Positions 43,847 through 53,344 of a DNA stretch of 64,000 nucleotides are shown here, piece by piece; the first letter of the stretch is position 1; every line of letters begins with the position of its first letter. The notes beneath the pieces are model-generated. The model was not told where the DNA came from and did not search any database. It worked only from the letters and a program-made list of their open reading frames with translations. The translations under genes were made by a program, and so were the position numbers. Source of the DNA: Thermoproteota archaeon (GTDB lineage: Archaea > Thermoproteota > Methanomethylicia > Methanomethylicales > Methanomethylicaceae); assembly GCA_020832905.1 (NCBI GenBank), contig JAJHRG010000001.1, positions 1-64,000 of the forward strand, written 5' to 3'.

Positions 43847-45271
43847 TTGAAAGCAGATACTGGAATTCAATTATTAGAAAACTTCATAAAAATACCAGGG
43901 ATAAGAAGTATAATCAAAAGTTTTGTAAATTATTGTGAAAAAGATAAAAAATCAAGAATTGAAGTGGCTTTAGAATTATATCTTGGATTAAGAAAAAATG
44001 CTTGTTATAAATGTAAATTAGCTAAAAAAGTAATATCAAATTTAATTGAAGTAGGAGGAAAATCTTTTGGTGTAGATGAGGAAACTATAAAGGGAAGATT
44101 TAAGGATGTATATTGGAGAAGAGGTTTAGCTAATGTAATAAAAGGAATTGCATATTTTGGTGTTAATAGACCATTTACACCAGGAGCACCATTCCAAGTT
44201 GTTTGGAATATAACATATAGATGTAATTTAAAGTGTAAGCATTGTTATGCAGATGCAGGAATACCAGGTTATTATGAAGTAAATACTGAAGAGGCAAAAA
44301 AGTGTATAAGTAAACTAGCAGAATGGGGAGTTGTAATTTTAGCTTTTTCAGGTGGTGAGCCTTTAGTTCGTAAGGATATTTATGAGCTTACAAAATATGC
44401 AAAAGATAATGATTTATATGTAGCTATTGCTACAAATGGAATATTACTTACAAAAGAAAATTGTAAGAAATTAAAAGAATCTGGTGTAGAATATTTACAA
44501 ATAAGTTTAGATGGTGCAAAACCAGAAACTCATGAATCCTTTAGAGGTGTGAAAGGAATATTTGAAAAAACTATACAAGGAATAAAAAATGCAGTAGAAG
44601 AAGGATTCTTTGTAAATGTTGCAACTACAGTTACTCATTACAATATAAATGAAATCCCAGAGATAATAAACTTATGTGAATCTTTAGGAGTAAATTGGTT
44701 TATGATGTATAATTTTGTTCCTACAGGAAGAGGAAAGTCCATACTAGAAACAGATTTAACACCTGATGAGCGTGAAGATTTATTAAAAATACTTTGGGAG
44801 AAACTTAAGAAAAGTAAGATGAGTGTACTTTCTACAGCTCCACAATTTGCTAGAATTGCTATTCAAACTGAAGGTGTTTCTTGTAATGTAGTACCTACAC
44901 ATTTCTATAATCCTGAACTTCCTGGTAAGTTAAAATCACTATCAGAATTTATTGGAGGATGTGGAGCTGGTAGATTTTATATTGCTATAAATCCAAATGG
45001 AGATATTACACCTTGTGTATTTCTTCCACTAGTTGTTGGTAATATACTTAAGGATGATATTGAGAATTTATGGATTAACTTAAAAGAATTTAGAGAATTA
45101 AGAAATAGAGATATCTTAAAAGAACATTGTGGTATTTGTGAATATAGATATATATGTGGAGGATGTAGAGCTAGAGCATATGGATACTTTGGAGATTATA
45201 CTGCACCAGATCCCGGCTGTTTATTAAATAAACATCATTTTATAAATCTTAAAAATAATAGTAAAAATTAA
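43847..45271 (+). CDS. radical SAM/SPASM domain protein
   Basis: A 474-residue protein. An N-terminal region of about 115 residues with YKCKLAKKV precedes the radical SAM domain with CNLKCKHCYADAG (about residues 128-140) and FSGGEPLVRKDI. The C-terminal SPASM domain has its auxiliary-cluster cysteines in GGCGAGRF, NPNGDITPCVFLP and HCGICEYRYICGGCRARA. Relatives include heme-pathway AhbD and peptide-modifying enzymes; the substrate is not clear and no precursor peptide gene was seen nearby. The start used is TTG at 43847, behind TTGGAGGAATAA. Confidence 0.85.
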   Translation: MKADTGIQLLENFIKIPGIRSIIKSFVNYCEKDKKSRIEVALELYLGLRKNACYKCKLAKKVISNLIEVGGKSFGVDEETIKGRFKDVYWRRGLANVIKGIAYFGVNRPFTPGAPFQVVWNITYRCNLKCKHCYADAGIPGYYEVNTEEAKKCISKLAEWGVVILAFSGGEPLVRKDIYELTKYAKDNDLYVAIATNGILLTKENCKKLKESGVEYLQISLDGAKPETHESFRGVKGIFEKTIQGIKNAVEEGFFVNVATTVTHYNINEIPEIINLCESLGVNWFMMYNFVPTGRGKSILETDLTPDEREDLLKILWEKLKKSKMSVLSTAPQFARIAIQTEGVSCNVVPTHFYNPELPGKLKSLSEFIGGCGAGRFYIAINPNGDITPCVFLPLVVGNILKDDIENLWINLKEFRELRNRDILKEHCGICEYRYICGGCRARAYGYFGDYTAPDPGCLLNKHHFINLKNNSKN

Positions 45272-45310
45272 TCATAAAAAATATATAATAAAAAATTTCT
45301 TTCGATAATT

Positions 45311-46498
45311 ATGAAAATAGTTTTAGCTTATTCAGGTGGTTTAGATACTTCAGTAGCAATAAAATGGTTAAATGAAAAATATAATGCTGAGATAATTACA
45401 CTTACTCTTGATGTTGGACAAAAAGAAGATTTTAAAAGTATAGAAGAAAAAGCATACAAAATAGGAGCTATTAAGCATTATACTATTGATGCTAAAGAAG
45501 AATTTGTAAGAGATTATATTTTTCCTGCAATAAAAGCAAATGCTATGTATGAAGAAAAGTATCCACTTTCTACTGCACTTAGTAGACCATTAATAGCAAA
45601 AAAATTAGTAGAAATTGCACATAAAGAAGGTGCAGATGCAGTAGCACATGGATGTACTGGAAAAGGAAATGATCAATTAAGAATAGAAATTACAGTAAGA
45701 GCATTAGATCCATCTCTTAAGGTATTAGCACCTACTAGAGACTGGGGAATGAGTAGAGATCAAGAAATAAAATATGCAGAAAAACATAATATCCCTATTT
45801 CAAAGATTTCAAAAAAATATAGTATAGATCAAAATTTATGGGGAAGATCTATAGAAGGAGGACCATTAGAAGATCCTTGGAATATACCAGAAGAAGATGT
45901 TTGGGAATGGACAGTTTCACCAGAAAAAGCACCAAATGAACCTAAAATAATTGAAATTGAATTTAAAGATGGAGTTCCTATAAAAATTGATGGAAAAGCC
46001 ATGGATCCTCTTTCATTAATAAATTACTTAAATGAGATTGCAGGTAGTCATGGTGTAGGAAGAATAGATCATATGGAAGATAGAATTGTAGGAATAAAAT
46101 CTAGAGAAGTGTATGAATGCCCAGCAGCAATTACAATAATAGAAGCTCATAAAGATTTAGAGAAATTAGTATTAAATAGAAGAGAAATTGCTTTTAAGAG
46201 AATAGTTGATAATGAATGGGCTTTTCTTGTTTATGCTGGATTATGGGAAGATCCTTTACGTTATGATCTTGATGCATTTATAAATAAAGTAAATGAAAGA
46301 GTTGAAGGTATTGTTCGTGTTAAGTTATATAAAGGATCAGTAATGGTTGTAGGAAGACAATCTCCATATTCCATTTATGATATAAAAACAGCAACATATG
46401 AATCTATATCAACATTTGATCAAACATTATCAAAAGGATTTGTATCATTATGGGGTTTACAAACTGTCTTTTCAAGAAGTAAAATGAAAAAGGTGTAA
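45311..46498 (+). CDS. argG: argininosuccinate synthase
   Basis: A 395-residue ATP-dependent ligase joining citrulline and aspartate. The N-terminus [19 protein letters not shown] has the PP-loop SGGLDTS, followed by [31 protein letters not shown] and [12 protein letters not shown]. Length and motifs are complete. A likely leaderless start follows AT-rich sequence (about 45270-45290). It is 3 bp before argH, forming a two-gene operon for the last two arginine steps. Confidence 0.97.
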   Translation: MKIVLAYSGGLDTSVAIKWLNEKYNAEIITLTLDVGQKEDFKSIEEKAYKIGAIKHYTIDAKEEFVRDYIFPAIKANAMYEEKYPLSTALSRPLIAKKLVEIAHKEGADAVAHGCTGKGNDQLRIEITVRALDPSLKVLAPTRDWGMSRDQEIKYAEKHNIPISKISKKYSIDQNLWGRSIEGGPLEDPWNIPEEDVWEWTVSPEKAPNEPKIIEIEFKDGVPIKIDGKAMDPLSLINYLNEIAGSHGVGRIDHMEDRIVGIKSREVYECPAAITIIEAHKDLEKLVLNRREIAFKRIVDNEWAFLVYAGLWEDPLRYDLDAFINKVNERVEGIVRVKLYKGSVMVVGRQSPYSIYDIKTATYESISTFDQTLSKGFVSLWGLQTVFSRSKMKKV

Positions 46499-46501
46499 GT
46501 A

Positions 46502-47956
46502 GTGAAAATAGTAAGAGGAGGAAGATTATCAGAAATAAAATCAAAAGATATTATTGAATTTATATCATCTTATCGTCATGATAATTATATTGTAGATGAA
46601 GTAATAGAAATTAATATTGCATATTTACTTTGTTTATTAGATGCAGGAATAATAAAAAAAGAAGAAGCAAGAGTCATTGCTAATGTATTAAAAGAAATGA
46701 AGATTGATAATATTCCACCTGAAATGGAAGATATACATATGGTAATTGAAAGTAAAATAATAGAAAAATTAGGAGAAGAAATAGGAGGAAAAATACATAC
46801 TGGAAAAAGTAGAAATGATCAAGTAGCTACAGCCTTACGAATGAGATTACGTAAATTTATAATAGAAATTTGTAAGGAAATAATAAAATTACAAGAATGT
46901 TTAATCAGGAAAAGTATTAATTATAAAAATTCTATAATGCCAGGATTTACTCATCTTCAACATGCTCAACCTACTACTATTTCTCATTACTTAATGGCAT
47001 ATTTCTATATGTTTAATAGACATTTTAATCGTCTTATTTCTTGTTATAAAAGAGTTAATTTATCTCCAATGGGAGCAGCTGCTTTAGCTGGAACTGGTTA
47101 TCCTATAGATAGAAAAAAACTTGCAGAATACTTAGGATTTGATGATATAATAGAAAATACTTTAGATGCAGTATCCACAAGAGATTTTATTCTTGAAACT
47201 ATTTCATCCTTAGCAATAATGATGATTGATTTAAGTAGAATTGCTGAAGAAATTATAATATGGACATCAAGTGAATTTAACTATATAGAATTACCAGATG
47301 AGCACTCATCAACAAGTAGTATTATGCCTCAAAAAAAGAATCCAGTTACAGCAGAAATAATAAGAGCAAAATGTGGAGATATTATTGGAGATATGATTTC
47401 AGTATTTACCATAATGAAAGGACTTCCTCTTGCTTATAATTTAGATATGCAAGAACTTAATCCACATTTATGGAATACTTGTGAAATATCTAAAAAATCA
47501 TTAAGAATTATGTCAGATCTAATAGATAAAATTATTTTTAATGAAAAAAGATTAAGAGAATCTTTAGAAAAAGGATATTCAGTAGCAACAGAATTAGCAG
47601 ATACGTTAGTGAGAAATTACAATATAGCATTTAGAAAAGCACATTATATAATTGGAGAAACTATAAAAGAGATATATCCATTGTCTTTTTCTGAAGTAGG
47701 AGAGAAAAGAATAGCTGAAATAATAAGTAGTAAAATAGGTAAAAGTGTAGATATAGAATTAGTTAAAAAAGCAATTAATCCAGAATACAACGTAAATATA
47801 AGAAAGACCATAGGAGGACCTTCTACTGAAGAAATTGAAAGAATGATAAATAAGGGAATGGAAATATTAGAGAAAAATAAAGATATAGTTAATAATTTAG
47901 AAAAGAAAATTAAAGAAGCAAAAGAAAAAATGATGATATTGATAAATTCATTATAA
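46502..47956 (+). CDS. argH: argininosuccinate lyase
   Basis: A 484-residue member of the fumarase/aspartase superfamily. HTGKSRNDQVATALRMRLR, PGFTHLQHAQPTT (with the catalytic His), and the signature loop SSTSSIMPQKKNP (with the catalytic Ser) are intact. The start is GTG at 46502, three bases after argG. It releases arginine and fumarate. A tail of charged helices (KKIKEAKEKMMILINSL) extends slightly beyond bacterial lengths. Confidence 0.97.
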   Translation: MKIVRGGRLSEIKSKDIIEFISSYRHDNYIVDEVIEINIAYLLCLLDAGIIKKEEARVIANVLKEMKIDNIPPEMEDIHMVIESKIIEKLGEEIGGKIHTGKSRNDQVATALRMRLRKFIIEICKEIIKLQECLIRKSINYKNSIMPGFTHLQHAQPTTISHYLMAYFYMFNRHFNRLISCYKRVNLSPMGAAALAGTGYPIDRKKLAEYLGFDDIIENTLDAVSTRDFILETISSLAIMMIDLSRIAEEIIIWTSSEFNYIELPDEHSSTSSIMPQKKNPVTAEIIRAKCGDIIGDMISVFTIMKGLPLAYNLDMQELNPHLWNTCEISKKSLRIMSDLIDKIIFNEKRLRESLEKGYSVATELADTLVRNYNIAFRKAHYIIGETIKEIYPLSFSEVGEKRIAEIISSKIGKSVDIELVKKAINPEYNVNIRKTIGGPSTEEIERMINKGMEILEKNKDIVNNLEKKIKEAKEKMMILINSL

Positions 47957-47958
47957 AA

Positions 47959-48822
47959 TTACTTTAAAATTTTTCCAGTCATTAAGTACCAAATATAAAG
48001 ATCTAATTCTGCTAATGTTATATTTAATTTATCTGCAATACCAGAAAGCAAATTTTCAATTTCTAAATATCTTTTTCTTGTTAAATTCTTGAAATCTTCT
48101 ATTATTAACCCTTTATTTTTAAGAAATCTAAGAATATGACGATCTATTATTGCTACATCTTTAAAACCTATATTTCTTAAAAAATGACTTGCTTCTTTAT
48201 AACCAATACCCTTTATATTTTTAACAAGCCATTCTCTTAATGATTTTGTATTTGAAAAACTCTTAATTATTTTTAATAAATTTCCATAGTATTTTCTAGC
48301 TTCAATAACATATTCTGCTCTATTTGGATATCTATATCTTAATTTTATTAATTCATTATAAAGTTCTTCTTTTGAAAGATTAATAAAACCATTATTGATA
48401 GTATTTTGTATTATAATTCCTTTTTCTGCAGAAAAATTTGCTGTTAAAATACAAAAACAAAGTTCTTTAAAAATTAGATCTTCATCAGTACCAATATTTT
48501 CAAATTCTTTAATCTTTTTTTCTACAATATCTTTGCATTTCTCTATTATTTTCTTTAATTCTTCAATAAAATCTATTATTCCAATTTTAACTTTGAATCT
48601 ATCAGATAAATTTTCAACTGAAAAAACAATATGAGGGAAGCCACTGAGCTCCTCTAATAATAAAGCAAAGTCTTCAAAATAGTCTACACTACAACAACTA
48701 TAAATTACATTTCCTCCAAATTCTACTATTATAACATTCATAAGCTTATTTAATGAAAGAATTTTACTTTCTATACCAAATCTATCTTCATATATTAATT
48801 TTGCCTTATCAATATATTCCAT
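47959..48822 (-). CDS. ogg: 8-oxoguanine DNA glycosylase/lyase (Ogg2-like) with N-terminal extension
   Basis: The C-terminal ~210 residues match archaeal Ogg2: a helix-hairpin-helix with the catalytic Lys in [20 protein letters not shown], the catalytic Asp in [12 protein letters not shown], and the C-terminal [15 protein letters not shown]. It would remove 8-oxoguanine and nick the strand. At 287 residues it is about 75 longer than known Ogg2 proteins; the extra N-terminal part ([33 protein letters not shown]) is not recognised and contains a CC pair. The gene converges on argH with a 2-bp gap. Confidence 0.87.
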   Translation of the reverse strand: MEYIDKAKLIYEDRFGIESKILSLNKLMNVIIVEFGGNVIYSCCSVDYFEDFALLLEELSGFPHIVFSVENLSDRFKVKIGIIDFIEELKKIIEKCKDIVEKKIKEFENIGTDEDLIFKELCFCILTANFSAEKGIIIQNTINNGFINLSKEELYNELIKLRYRYPNRAEYVIEARKYYGNLLKIIKSFSNTKSLREWLVKNIKGIGYKEASHFLRNIGFKDVAIIDRHILRFLKNKGLIIEDFKNLTRKRYLEIENLLSGIADKLNITLAELDLYIWYLMTGKILK

Positions 48823-48871
48823 AATTAATTTGATAGTAATTTATTTAAATAAATATTTCCAAAAGTCTATT

Positions 48872-49255
48872 ATGACAAAAAAATTAGAAGTGTATAAATG
48901 CAGTATATGTGGAAACATTGTAATAGTAATGCATCCAGGAGTAGGAACATTAGTATGTTGTGGAAAACCTATGCAATTATTGGAGGAAAAAACAAAGGAT
49001 GTTGGTATGGAAAAACATGTACCAGTAGTTGAAAAAACAGATAAAGGTATAAAAGTAAAAGTTGGAAGTATTCCTCATCCTATGGTAAATGAGCATTATA
49101 TTGAATGGATTGAAATAAGTAAAGATGAAGATGAAGTATATATAAAATTCTTAAAGCCAGGAATGAATCCAGAAGCAAAATTTGAAGGAATTGAAAAAGT
49201 AGATAAAGCAAGAGAATATTGTAATATTCATGGACTTTGGTCTTATAAGCAATAA
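48872..49255 (+). CDS. desulfoferrodoxin-type superoxide reductase
   Basis: A 127-residue protein with an N-terminal desulforedoxin domain ([10 protein letters not shown] and LVCCGKPM, four Cys for one Fe) and the catalytic superoxide reductase domain with [23 protein letters not shown] and [10 protein letters not shown], which supply the His4Cys iron centre. It reduces superoxide without making oxygen, typical of anaerobes. ATG at 48872 was chosen over the frame start at 48830, because TTTAAATAAATA lies about 26 bp upstream (leaderless) and family proteins begin there. Confidence 0.95.
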   Translation: MTKKLEVYKCSICGNIVIVMHPGVGTLVCCGKPMQLLEEKTKDVGMEKHVPVVEKTDKGIKVKVGSIPHPMVNEHYIEWIEISKDEDEVYIKFLKPGMNPEAKFEGIEKVDKAREYCNIHGLWSYKQ

Positions 49256-49319
49256 CATAATTTTTTAATAAAAAATTTATATTTTTTCTTAGTTTCAATC
49301 TATAGATCTGAGCATTATT

Positions 49320-49859
49320 TTGAGGAATTTTAAAGATGTAAAATGGAAAGAAGAAGTTACTAAGGTAGTACAAGAAGTTCAAGAAAAACAAATAAAATAT
49401 GTAAAACTTCAATTTACTGATATAAATGGAATAATAAAAAGTGTTACTATTTCTTCTAAAGAATAGAATTTGTATTTGATTATGAACAATCGTTTATATT
49501 GCATGGGCTTATAAGAATAGATCACCATTAATAAGAGTACCAAATTTTAGTGGTGGAAAAATGTTGCTAGATTTGAAATAAGATATCCAGATCTTACTGG
49601 TAATCTATATCTTCAATTAGCAGTTTTATGCCATGCAACTCTTGATGGAATAAAAAAGAAAATAGATCCTGGACCACCTACTGAATTAAATGTCTATACT
49701 ATGAGTTATGAAGAAAGAAAAGCTAGAGGAATAATATCATTACCTGAATCATTGAAAGAAGCATTTAATAACTTCTTATCAGTAAAAAGAAAAGAATGGG
49801 ATGTATATAGAATGCAAGTAACTACATGGGAAGTTGAAAGATATATGAGAAAGCTTTAA
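49320..49859 (+). pseudogene. decayed glutamine synthetase gene (glnA remnant)
   Basis: Two pieces of a GlnA homologue remain. The first (49320-49466, TTG start) reads 48 codons with YVKLQFTDINGIIKSVTI, the GS beta-grasp start, then a stop. The second (from 49501) reads AWAYKNRSPLIRVP, then after a one-base shift near 49556-49561 continues RFEIRYPDLTGNLYLQLAVL, DGIKKKIDPGPPTELNVY, SLPESLKEAFNNF, KRKEWDVYRMQVTTWEVERY and a stop at 49857. About two thirds of the gene, including the ATP and metal core, is gone. The identity is firm because these GS segments are distinctive. Whether another glnA exists lies outside the window. Confidence 0.93.
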
Positions 49860-49909
49860 CCGATTAAATTATATACTTTAATTACTTCTTATATTTTTGT
49901 GATATAAAA

Positions 49910-50179
49910 ATGAAAAGAAAATTATTAGATATACTTGCATGTCCTATTTGTAAGTATTATCCATTGGAATTAATAGTATTTGAAGAAAAAGAAGAAATTG
50001 AGGAAGGATTGTTAATCTGTAATAAGTGTAATAGATGGTATCCAATAATGGAAAGTATACCTCATATGTTACCAGATGATTTAAGAGATAAAGAAGAAGA
50101 TTTAAGTTTTTTAAGAAAGTGGAAGGAAAAAATTCCAGAAAATGTACTAAAAGAAGGAAGACCATTTAATTTATCTTAA
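49910..50179 (+). CDS. Trm112-like methyltransferase activator
   Basis: An 89-residue protein with a Trm112/zinc-ribbon N-terminus: KLLDILACPICKYYPLEL, then LLICNKCNRWYPIMESIPHMLPDDLR. CPIC and CNKC bind zinc. Archaeal Trm112 is a small partner that activates several methyltransferases acting on tRNA, rRNA and release factor. A short helical tail (KWKEKIPENVLKEGRPFNLS) follows. It is 22 bp before the nitrilase gene and may share its transcript. Confidence 0.9.
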   Translation: MKRKLLDILACPICKYYPLELIVFEEKEEIEEGLLICNKCNRWYPIMESIPHMLPDDLRDKEEDLSFLRKWKEKIPENVLKEGRPFNLS

Positions 50180-50201
50180 TAATTTTAACTTATGTGAAAG
50201 C

Positions 50202-51005
50202 ATGATAATAGGAATTATTCAAATTGGTAGTATTGAAAATAAGAATGAAAATTTAAGAAAAGCTTTAGAATTATCAGAAAGAGCTTTAGAAGAAGGTTCT
50301 GAAGTAATAGTATTACCTGAATTATTTAATTTTATTTCATCAAAAAGTAGTAAAGATGATTACTTAAAAAATGCAGAAACTGATAGTGGAATAACAGTAA
50401 GTAGTATGTTGAAATTAGCAAAATCATATAATGCACTTATCGTTGCTGGAAGTATTACGGAAATAGAAAATGGAAAACTTTACAATACTTCTTATGTTTT
50501 ATCAAGTAATGGAGTATTAGGAAAGTATAGAAAAATACATTTATTTAGATACAAAAATATTGATGAAACAAAAATCTTTAATGCTGGAAAAGATCCTTTA
50601 GTAGTAAATTATAATGATAGAAAAATTGGTGTAACAATTTGTTTTGATTTAAGATTTCCTGAGATATTTAGATTAGAAACAATAATGGGAGCAGAAATAA
50701 TATTTAATATTTCAGCTTTTCTAGAAGAAACTGGAAGAAAACATTGGATTCCTTTATTAAAAGCAAGAGCCATAGAAAATCAAATATTTTTAATAGCTGC
50801 AAATCAAGCATCAACAGGTATAAGAAGATATTATGGTCATAGTTGTATTATAGATCCTTGGGGAAAAATTCTCTGTAAAGCGAGTAATAAAGAAGAAATA
50901 ATTGTACAGAAAATTGATATTAATAAAATATATGACATAAGAAAGAATATGCCAATTAGAATTAATAAGGATTTATATAAAAAAATAGAGGAATATTTGG
51001 TTTAA
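50202..51005 (+). CDS. carbon-nitrogen hydrolase (nitrilase superfamily)
   Basis: A 267-residue amidase-fold enzyme with the Glu-Lys-Cys triad visible: E in VIVLPELFNF (about residue 42), K in YRKIHLF (about residue 110) and C in GVTICFDLRFPE (about residue 147). KARAIENQIFLIAANQAS and HSCIIDPWGKIL are also standard. The nearest named activities are omega-amidase or deaminated-glutathione amidase; the substrate cannot be inferred here. Confidence 0.9.
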   Translation: MIIGIIQIGSIENKNENLRKALELSERALEEGSEVIVLPELFNFISSKSSKDDYLKNAETDSGITVSSMLKLAKSYNALIVAGSITEIENGKLYNTSYVLSSNGVLGKYRKIHLFRYKNIDETKIFNAGKDPLVVNYNDRKIGVTICFDLRFPEIFRLETIMGAEIIFNISAFLEETGRKHWIPLLKARAIENQIFLIAANQASTGIRRYYGHSCIIDPWGKILCKASNKEEIIVQKIDINKIYDIRKNMPIRINKDLYKKIEEYLV

Positions 51006-51025
51006 TGTATTTTTGCTTTAACTGC

Positions 51026-51169
51026 TTATTTTATTCCAGCTCTGAAGTAAGCACCACAATTTGGGCATTTGAATAATCCAATAGTAACTGCTTTTCTTCC
51101 TTTTGGAGCTAATGTCCATGTTTTTGTTGGAGAGGCTACTTCAGTTCCACATTTTGGACATTTTGCCAT
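51026..51169 (-). CDS. 47-residue zinc ribbon protein
   Basis: A short gene on the minus strand starts at ATG 51169 behind GGTGAAATAA and stops at 51026. It encodes [31 protein letters not shown] and [14 protein letters not shown], a complete two-knuckle zinc ribbon with a basic middle. It resembles small archaeal zinc-ribbon proteins of unknown role, possibly nucleic-acid binding. It converges on the nitrilase gene with a 20-bp gap and its promoter faces the iteron region. Confidence 0.85.
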   Translation of the reverse strand: MAKCPKCGTEVASPTKTWTLAPKGRKAVTIGLFKCPNCGAYFRAGIK

Positions 51170-51245
51170 TTATTTCACCCTCAATATTTATTTGAATAAA
51201 AAATTATTTAAAAACTTTATGGTAGGAGTCAATGTAAAAAATTTA

Positions 51246-51306
51246 ACCAAAAATTGTTTCTCATAAGACCAAAAATTGTTTATTGTGGGGTCAAAAACTG
51301 TTTCTT
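51246..51306. repeat. three 22-bp-spaced direct repeats upstream of orc1/cdc6
   Basis: Three copies of a 15-bp element, ACCAAAAATTGTTTC, ACCAAAAATTGTTTA and GTCAAAAACTGTTTC-like, begin at 51246, 51268 and 51290. The spacing is exactly 22 bp, two turns of DNA, so all would face the same side. They lie in an AT-rich gap between the zinc-ribbon gene and tRNA-Gln, about 280 bp before orc1/cdc6. They look like protein-binding iterons, possibly for Orc1/Cdc6 or for a regulator of the zinc-ribbon gene. Confidence 0.7.
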
Positions 51307-51410
51307 AGAGTATCATTAAGTAATAAAAAAATCCTATCCTCTTTTTACTTATTAAATAGGAATTTAAAAGCACGAAAAATTTAAAGCACCAGTACTAATA
51401 ATATAATATT

Positions 51411-51483
51411 AGCCCGGTGGTGTAGCGGCCAAGCATGGCGGGCTTTGGCCCCGCCGACAGGAGTTCGAATCTCCTCCGGGCTA
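51411..51483 (+). tRNA. tRNA-Gln(TTG)
   Basis: Acceptor AGCCCGG/CCGGGCT, anticodon stem GCGGG/CCCGC with loop CTTTGGC (anticodon TTG), T-arm GGAGTTCGAATCTCC, discriminator A and encoded CCA (51484-51486). A TATA-like AAAATTTAAAG (51376-51386) stands about 25 bp upstream and T-rich sequence follows as terminator. No intron. Confidence 0.96.
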
Positions 51484-51588
51484 CCATTTTTTATAAAAAA
51501 CTATGAGATTTAGTAAAAAATATTGACTAAGTTTCTATGATGCTTTATTAACTCTATACTTCTGTTATATAATTGTGAGGATTAAACT

Positions 51589-52785
51589 ATGAAAGATTCA
51601 TTAGATGAATTATTTGAAAAAATCATGAAGGCAAGAATATTTGTAAATAGAGATATTTTAAGACCTGATTACATACCAGATGATCTTCCTCATAGAGAAA
51701 ATCAAATATTAAGATTAGCAGAAACTCTTGTTCCTGTATTAAAGAAATCAAGACCTTCAAATGTATTTATTTATGGTATGACTGGGACTGGTAAAACTGC
51801 AGTTACTAAATATGTGTTAAATAGAATTAATAATGAAGGAAGAAAAAAAGGTATTCCTTTAAGTATTGCTTATATAAATTGTAGACATGATGATACTAAT
51901 TATAGAGTTTTAGCAAATTTATGTGAAACAATTAATATAAAAGTTCCATTTACTGGATTATCTGTTTCTGAGCTATTTAGAAGATTTGTAAAAGCTCTTG
52001 ATGCTAGTGATAAAATTATGTTTGTTGTTCTTGATGAAGTAGATGCTCTTGTAAAAAAATCTGGAGATAGAGTTTTATATGATCTTACTAGAATTAATAA
52101 TCAACTTAATAATGCAAAAGTAGCTATAATAGGAATTACAAATGATCTAAATTTTACAGAATATCTTGATCCAAGAGTTAGAAGTAGCTTAGGAGAGGAA
52201 GAACTTGTTTTTCCACCATATAATGCAGTAGAACTTGAAGATATACTTAAGCAAAGAGCTGAGAAAGCATTTGTTGAAGGAGCAATTAGTCCAGAAGTCA
52301 TAAAGCTTTGTGCTGCAATTGCAGCAAAAGAACATGGAGATGCTAGAAGAGCTTTAGATTTATTAAGAGTAGCAGGAGAAATTGCTGAAAGAGAAGGAGC
52401 TGATAAAGTAGTAGAAGAGCATGTAAGGAAAGCACAAAAAGAAATTGAGAAAGATAGAGTAGTAGAAGTTATAAGAAGTATGCCATTTCATTCAAAAATT
52501 CTTGTACTAAGCATTTACTTACTTGAAAAAGAAAAAGGAAAAGGACATACAACTGGAGAAATATATGATGTTTATTCTAGACTTGTAAAAAATTTTGGTC
52601 TTGAGCCATTAACACAAAGAAGAATTAGTGATTTAATAAATGAGCTTGATATGCTTGGAATAGTAAATACAAAAATTGTAAGTAGAGGAAGATATGGAAG
52701 AAGTAAAGTAGCTAGTTTAACTGTACCATATACACATTTAAAGGAAGGTTTAAAAGAAGATCCGAGAATGAGTCATATTCTTTGA
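51589..52785 (+). CDS. cdc6: Orc1/Cdc6 replication initiator
   Basis: A 398-residue AAA+ initiator. Walker A is YGMTGTGKTAVTKY (about residues 63-76), Walker B is VVLDEVDALV (about residues 144-153), sensor 1 GITNDLNF, sensor 2 GDARRALDLLR, and the C-terminal winged helix ends with RRISDLINELDMLGIV and the beta-wing RGRYGRS. It recognises origins and loads MCM. Archaeal origins often lie next to such genes, and iterons are found upstream. The ATG follows GTGAGGATTAAACT. Confidence 0.96.
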   Translation: MKDSLDELFEKIMKARIFVNRDILRPDYIPDDLPHRENQILRLAETLVPVLKKSRPSNVFIYGMTGTGKTAVTKYVLNRINNEGRKKGIPLSIAYINCRHDDTNYRVLANLCETINIKVPFTGLSVSELFRRFVKALDASDKIMFVVLDEVDALVKKSGDRVLYDLTRINNQLNNAKVAIIGITNDLNFTEYLDPRVRSSLGEEELVFPPYNAVELEDILKQRAEKAFVEGAISPEVIKLCAAIAAKEHGDARRALDLLRVAGEIAEREGADKVVEEHVRKAQKEIEKDRVVEVIRSMPFHSKILVLSIYLLEKEKGKGHTTGEIYDVYSRLVKNFGLEPLTQRRISDLINELDMLGIVNTKIVSRGRYGRSKVASLTVPYTHLKEGLKEDPRMSHIL

Positions 52786-52795
52786 GGTTAATTAA

Positions 52796-53344
52796 ATGAA
52801 TATAGGAATAGGATGTTGTGGTTTTAAAAAAGGAATAGATAGATTTGTTCCATTAGTAATGATGATTACTAAAGGAATAATACCATTTGAATTAGTAATA
52901 AAAAATATAGAAGTTGATGGAATTGATGCTACAGATAAGATAATTGAAATATTAAGTGAAAGAAAAATAGATAAAGGTGTAATTATGGCAAGAAGTGTAC
53001 CTATAGCAGGTTTTAATATTATAGATGCTAATAGAATTTTCAATGAAGTTCATATTCCTACAATTTTTATCCTAGAAAGAAAACCTAATATGGATTTAGT
53101 AAGATCAGCTCTACAAAAACATTTTCAAGATTGGAAAGAAAGACTTACAGTACTAGAAAGTATTAAAATAGAGGAAATAGAAACATTAAAAGGTAAGTTT
53201 ATAATAGGATATGTTGGAATTAGCATAAGTGATGTAAAGAAAATAATAGAAACTACAACAATTTTTGGAAAGATACCAGAACCATTAAGATTAGCTAGAA
53301 TAATAGCAAAAAGTCTTACAAATATTATAAGAAATTCAATGTAA
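52796..53344 (+). CDS. DUF99 (UPF0215) family protein
   Basis: A 182-residue archaeal protein: IGIGCCGFKKG at the start, then VDGIDATDKIIEIL, KGVIMARSVPIAGFNIIDANRI, PTIFILERKPN and ALQKHFQDWKERLTVL, matching DUF99. The family is remotely related to endonuclease V but the usual acidic IGIDDGPF start is IGIGCCGF here, so nuclease-type residues may be missing. It is 10 bp after orc1/cdc6 and its 3' end overlaps the convergent PolD small-subunit gene by 20 bases. Confidence 0.85.
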   Translation: MNIGIGCCGFKKGIDRFVPLVMMITKGIIPFELVIKNIEVDGIDATDKIIEILSERKIDKGVIMARSVPIAGFNIIDANRIFNEVHIPTIFILERKPNMDLVRSALQKHFQDWKERLTVLESIKIEEIETLKGKFIIGYVGISISDVKKIIETTTIFGKIPEPLRLARIIAKSLTNIIRNSM

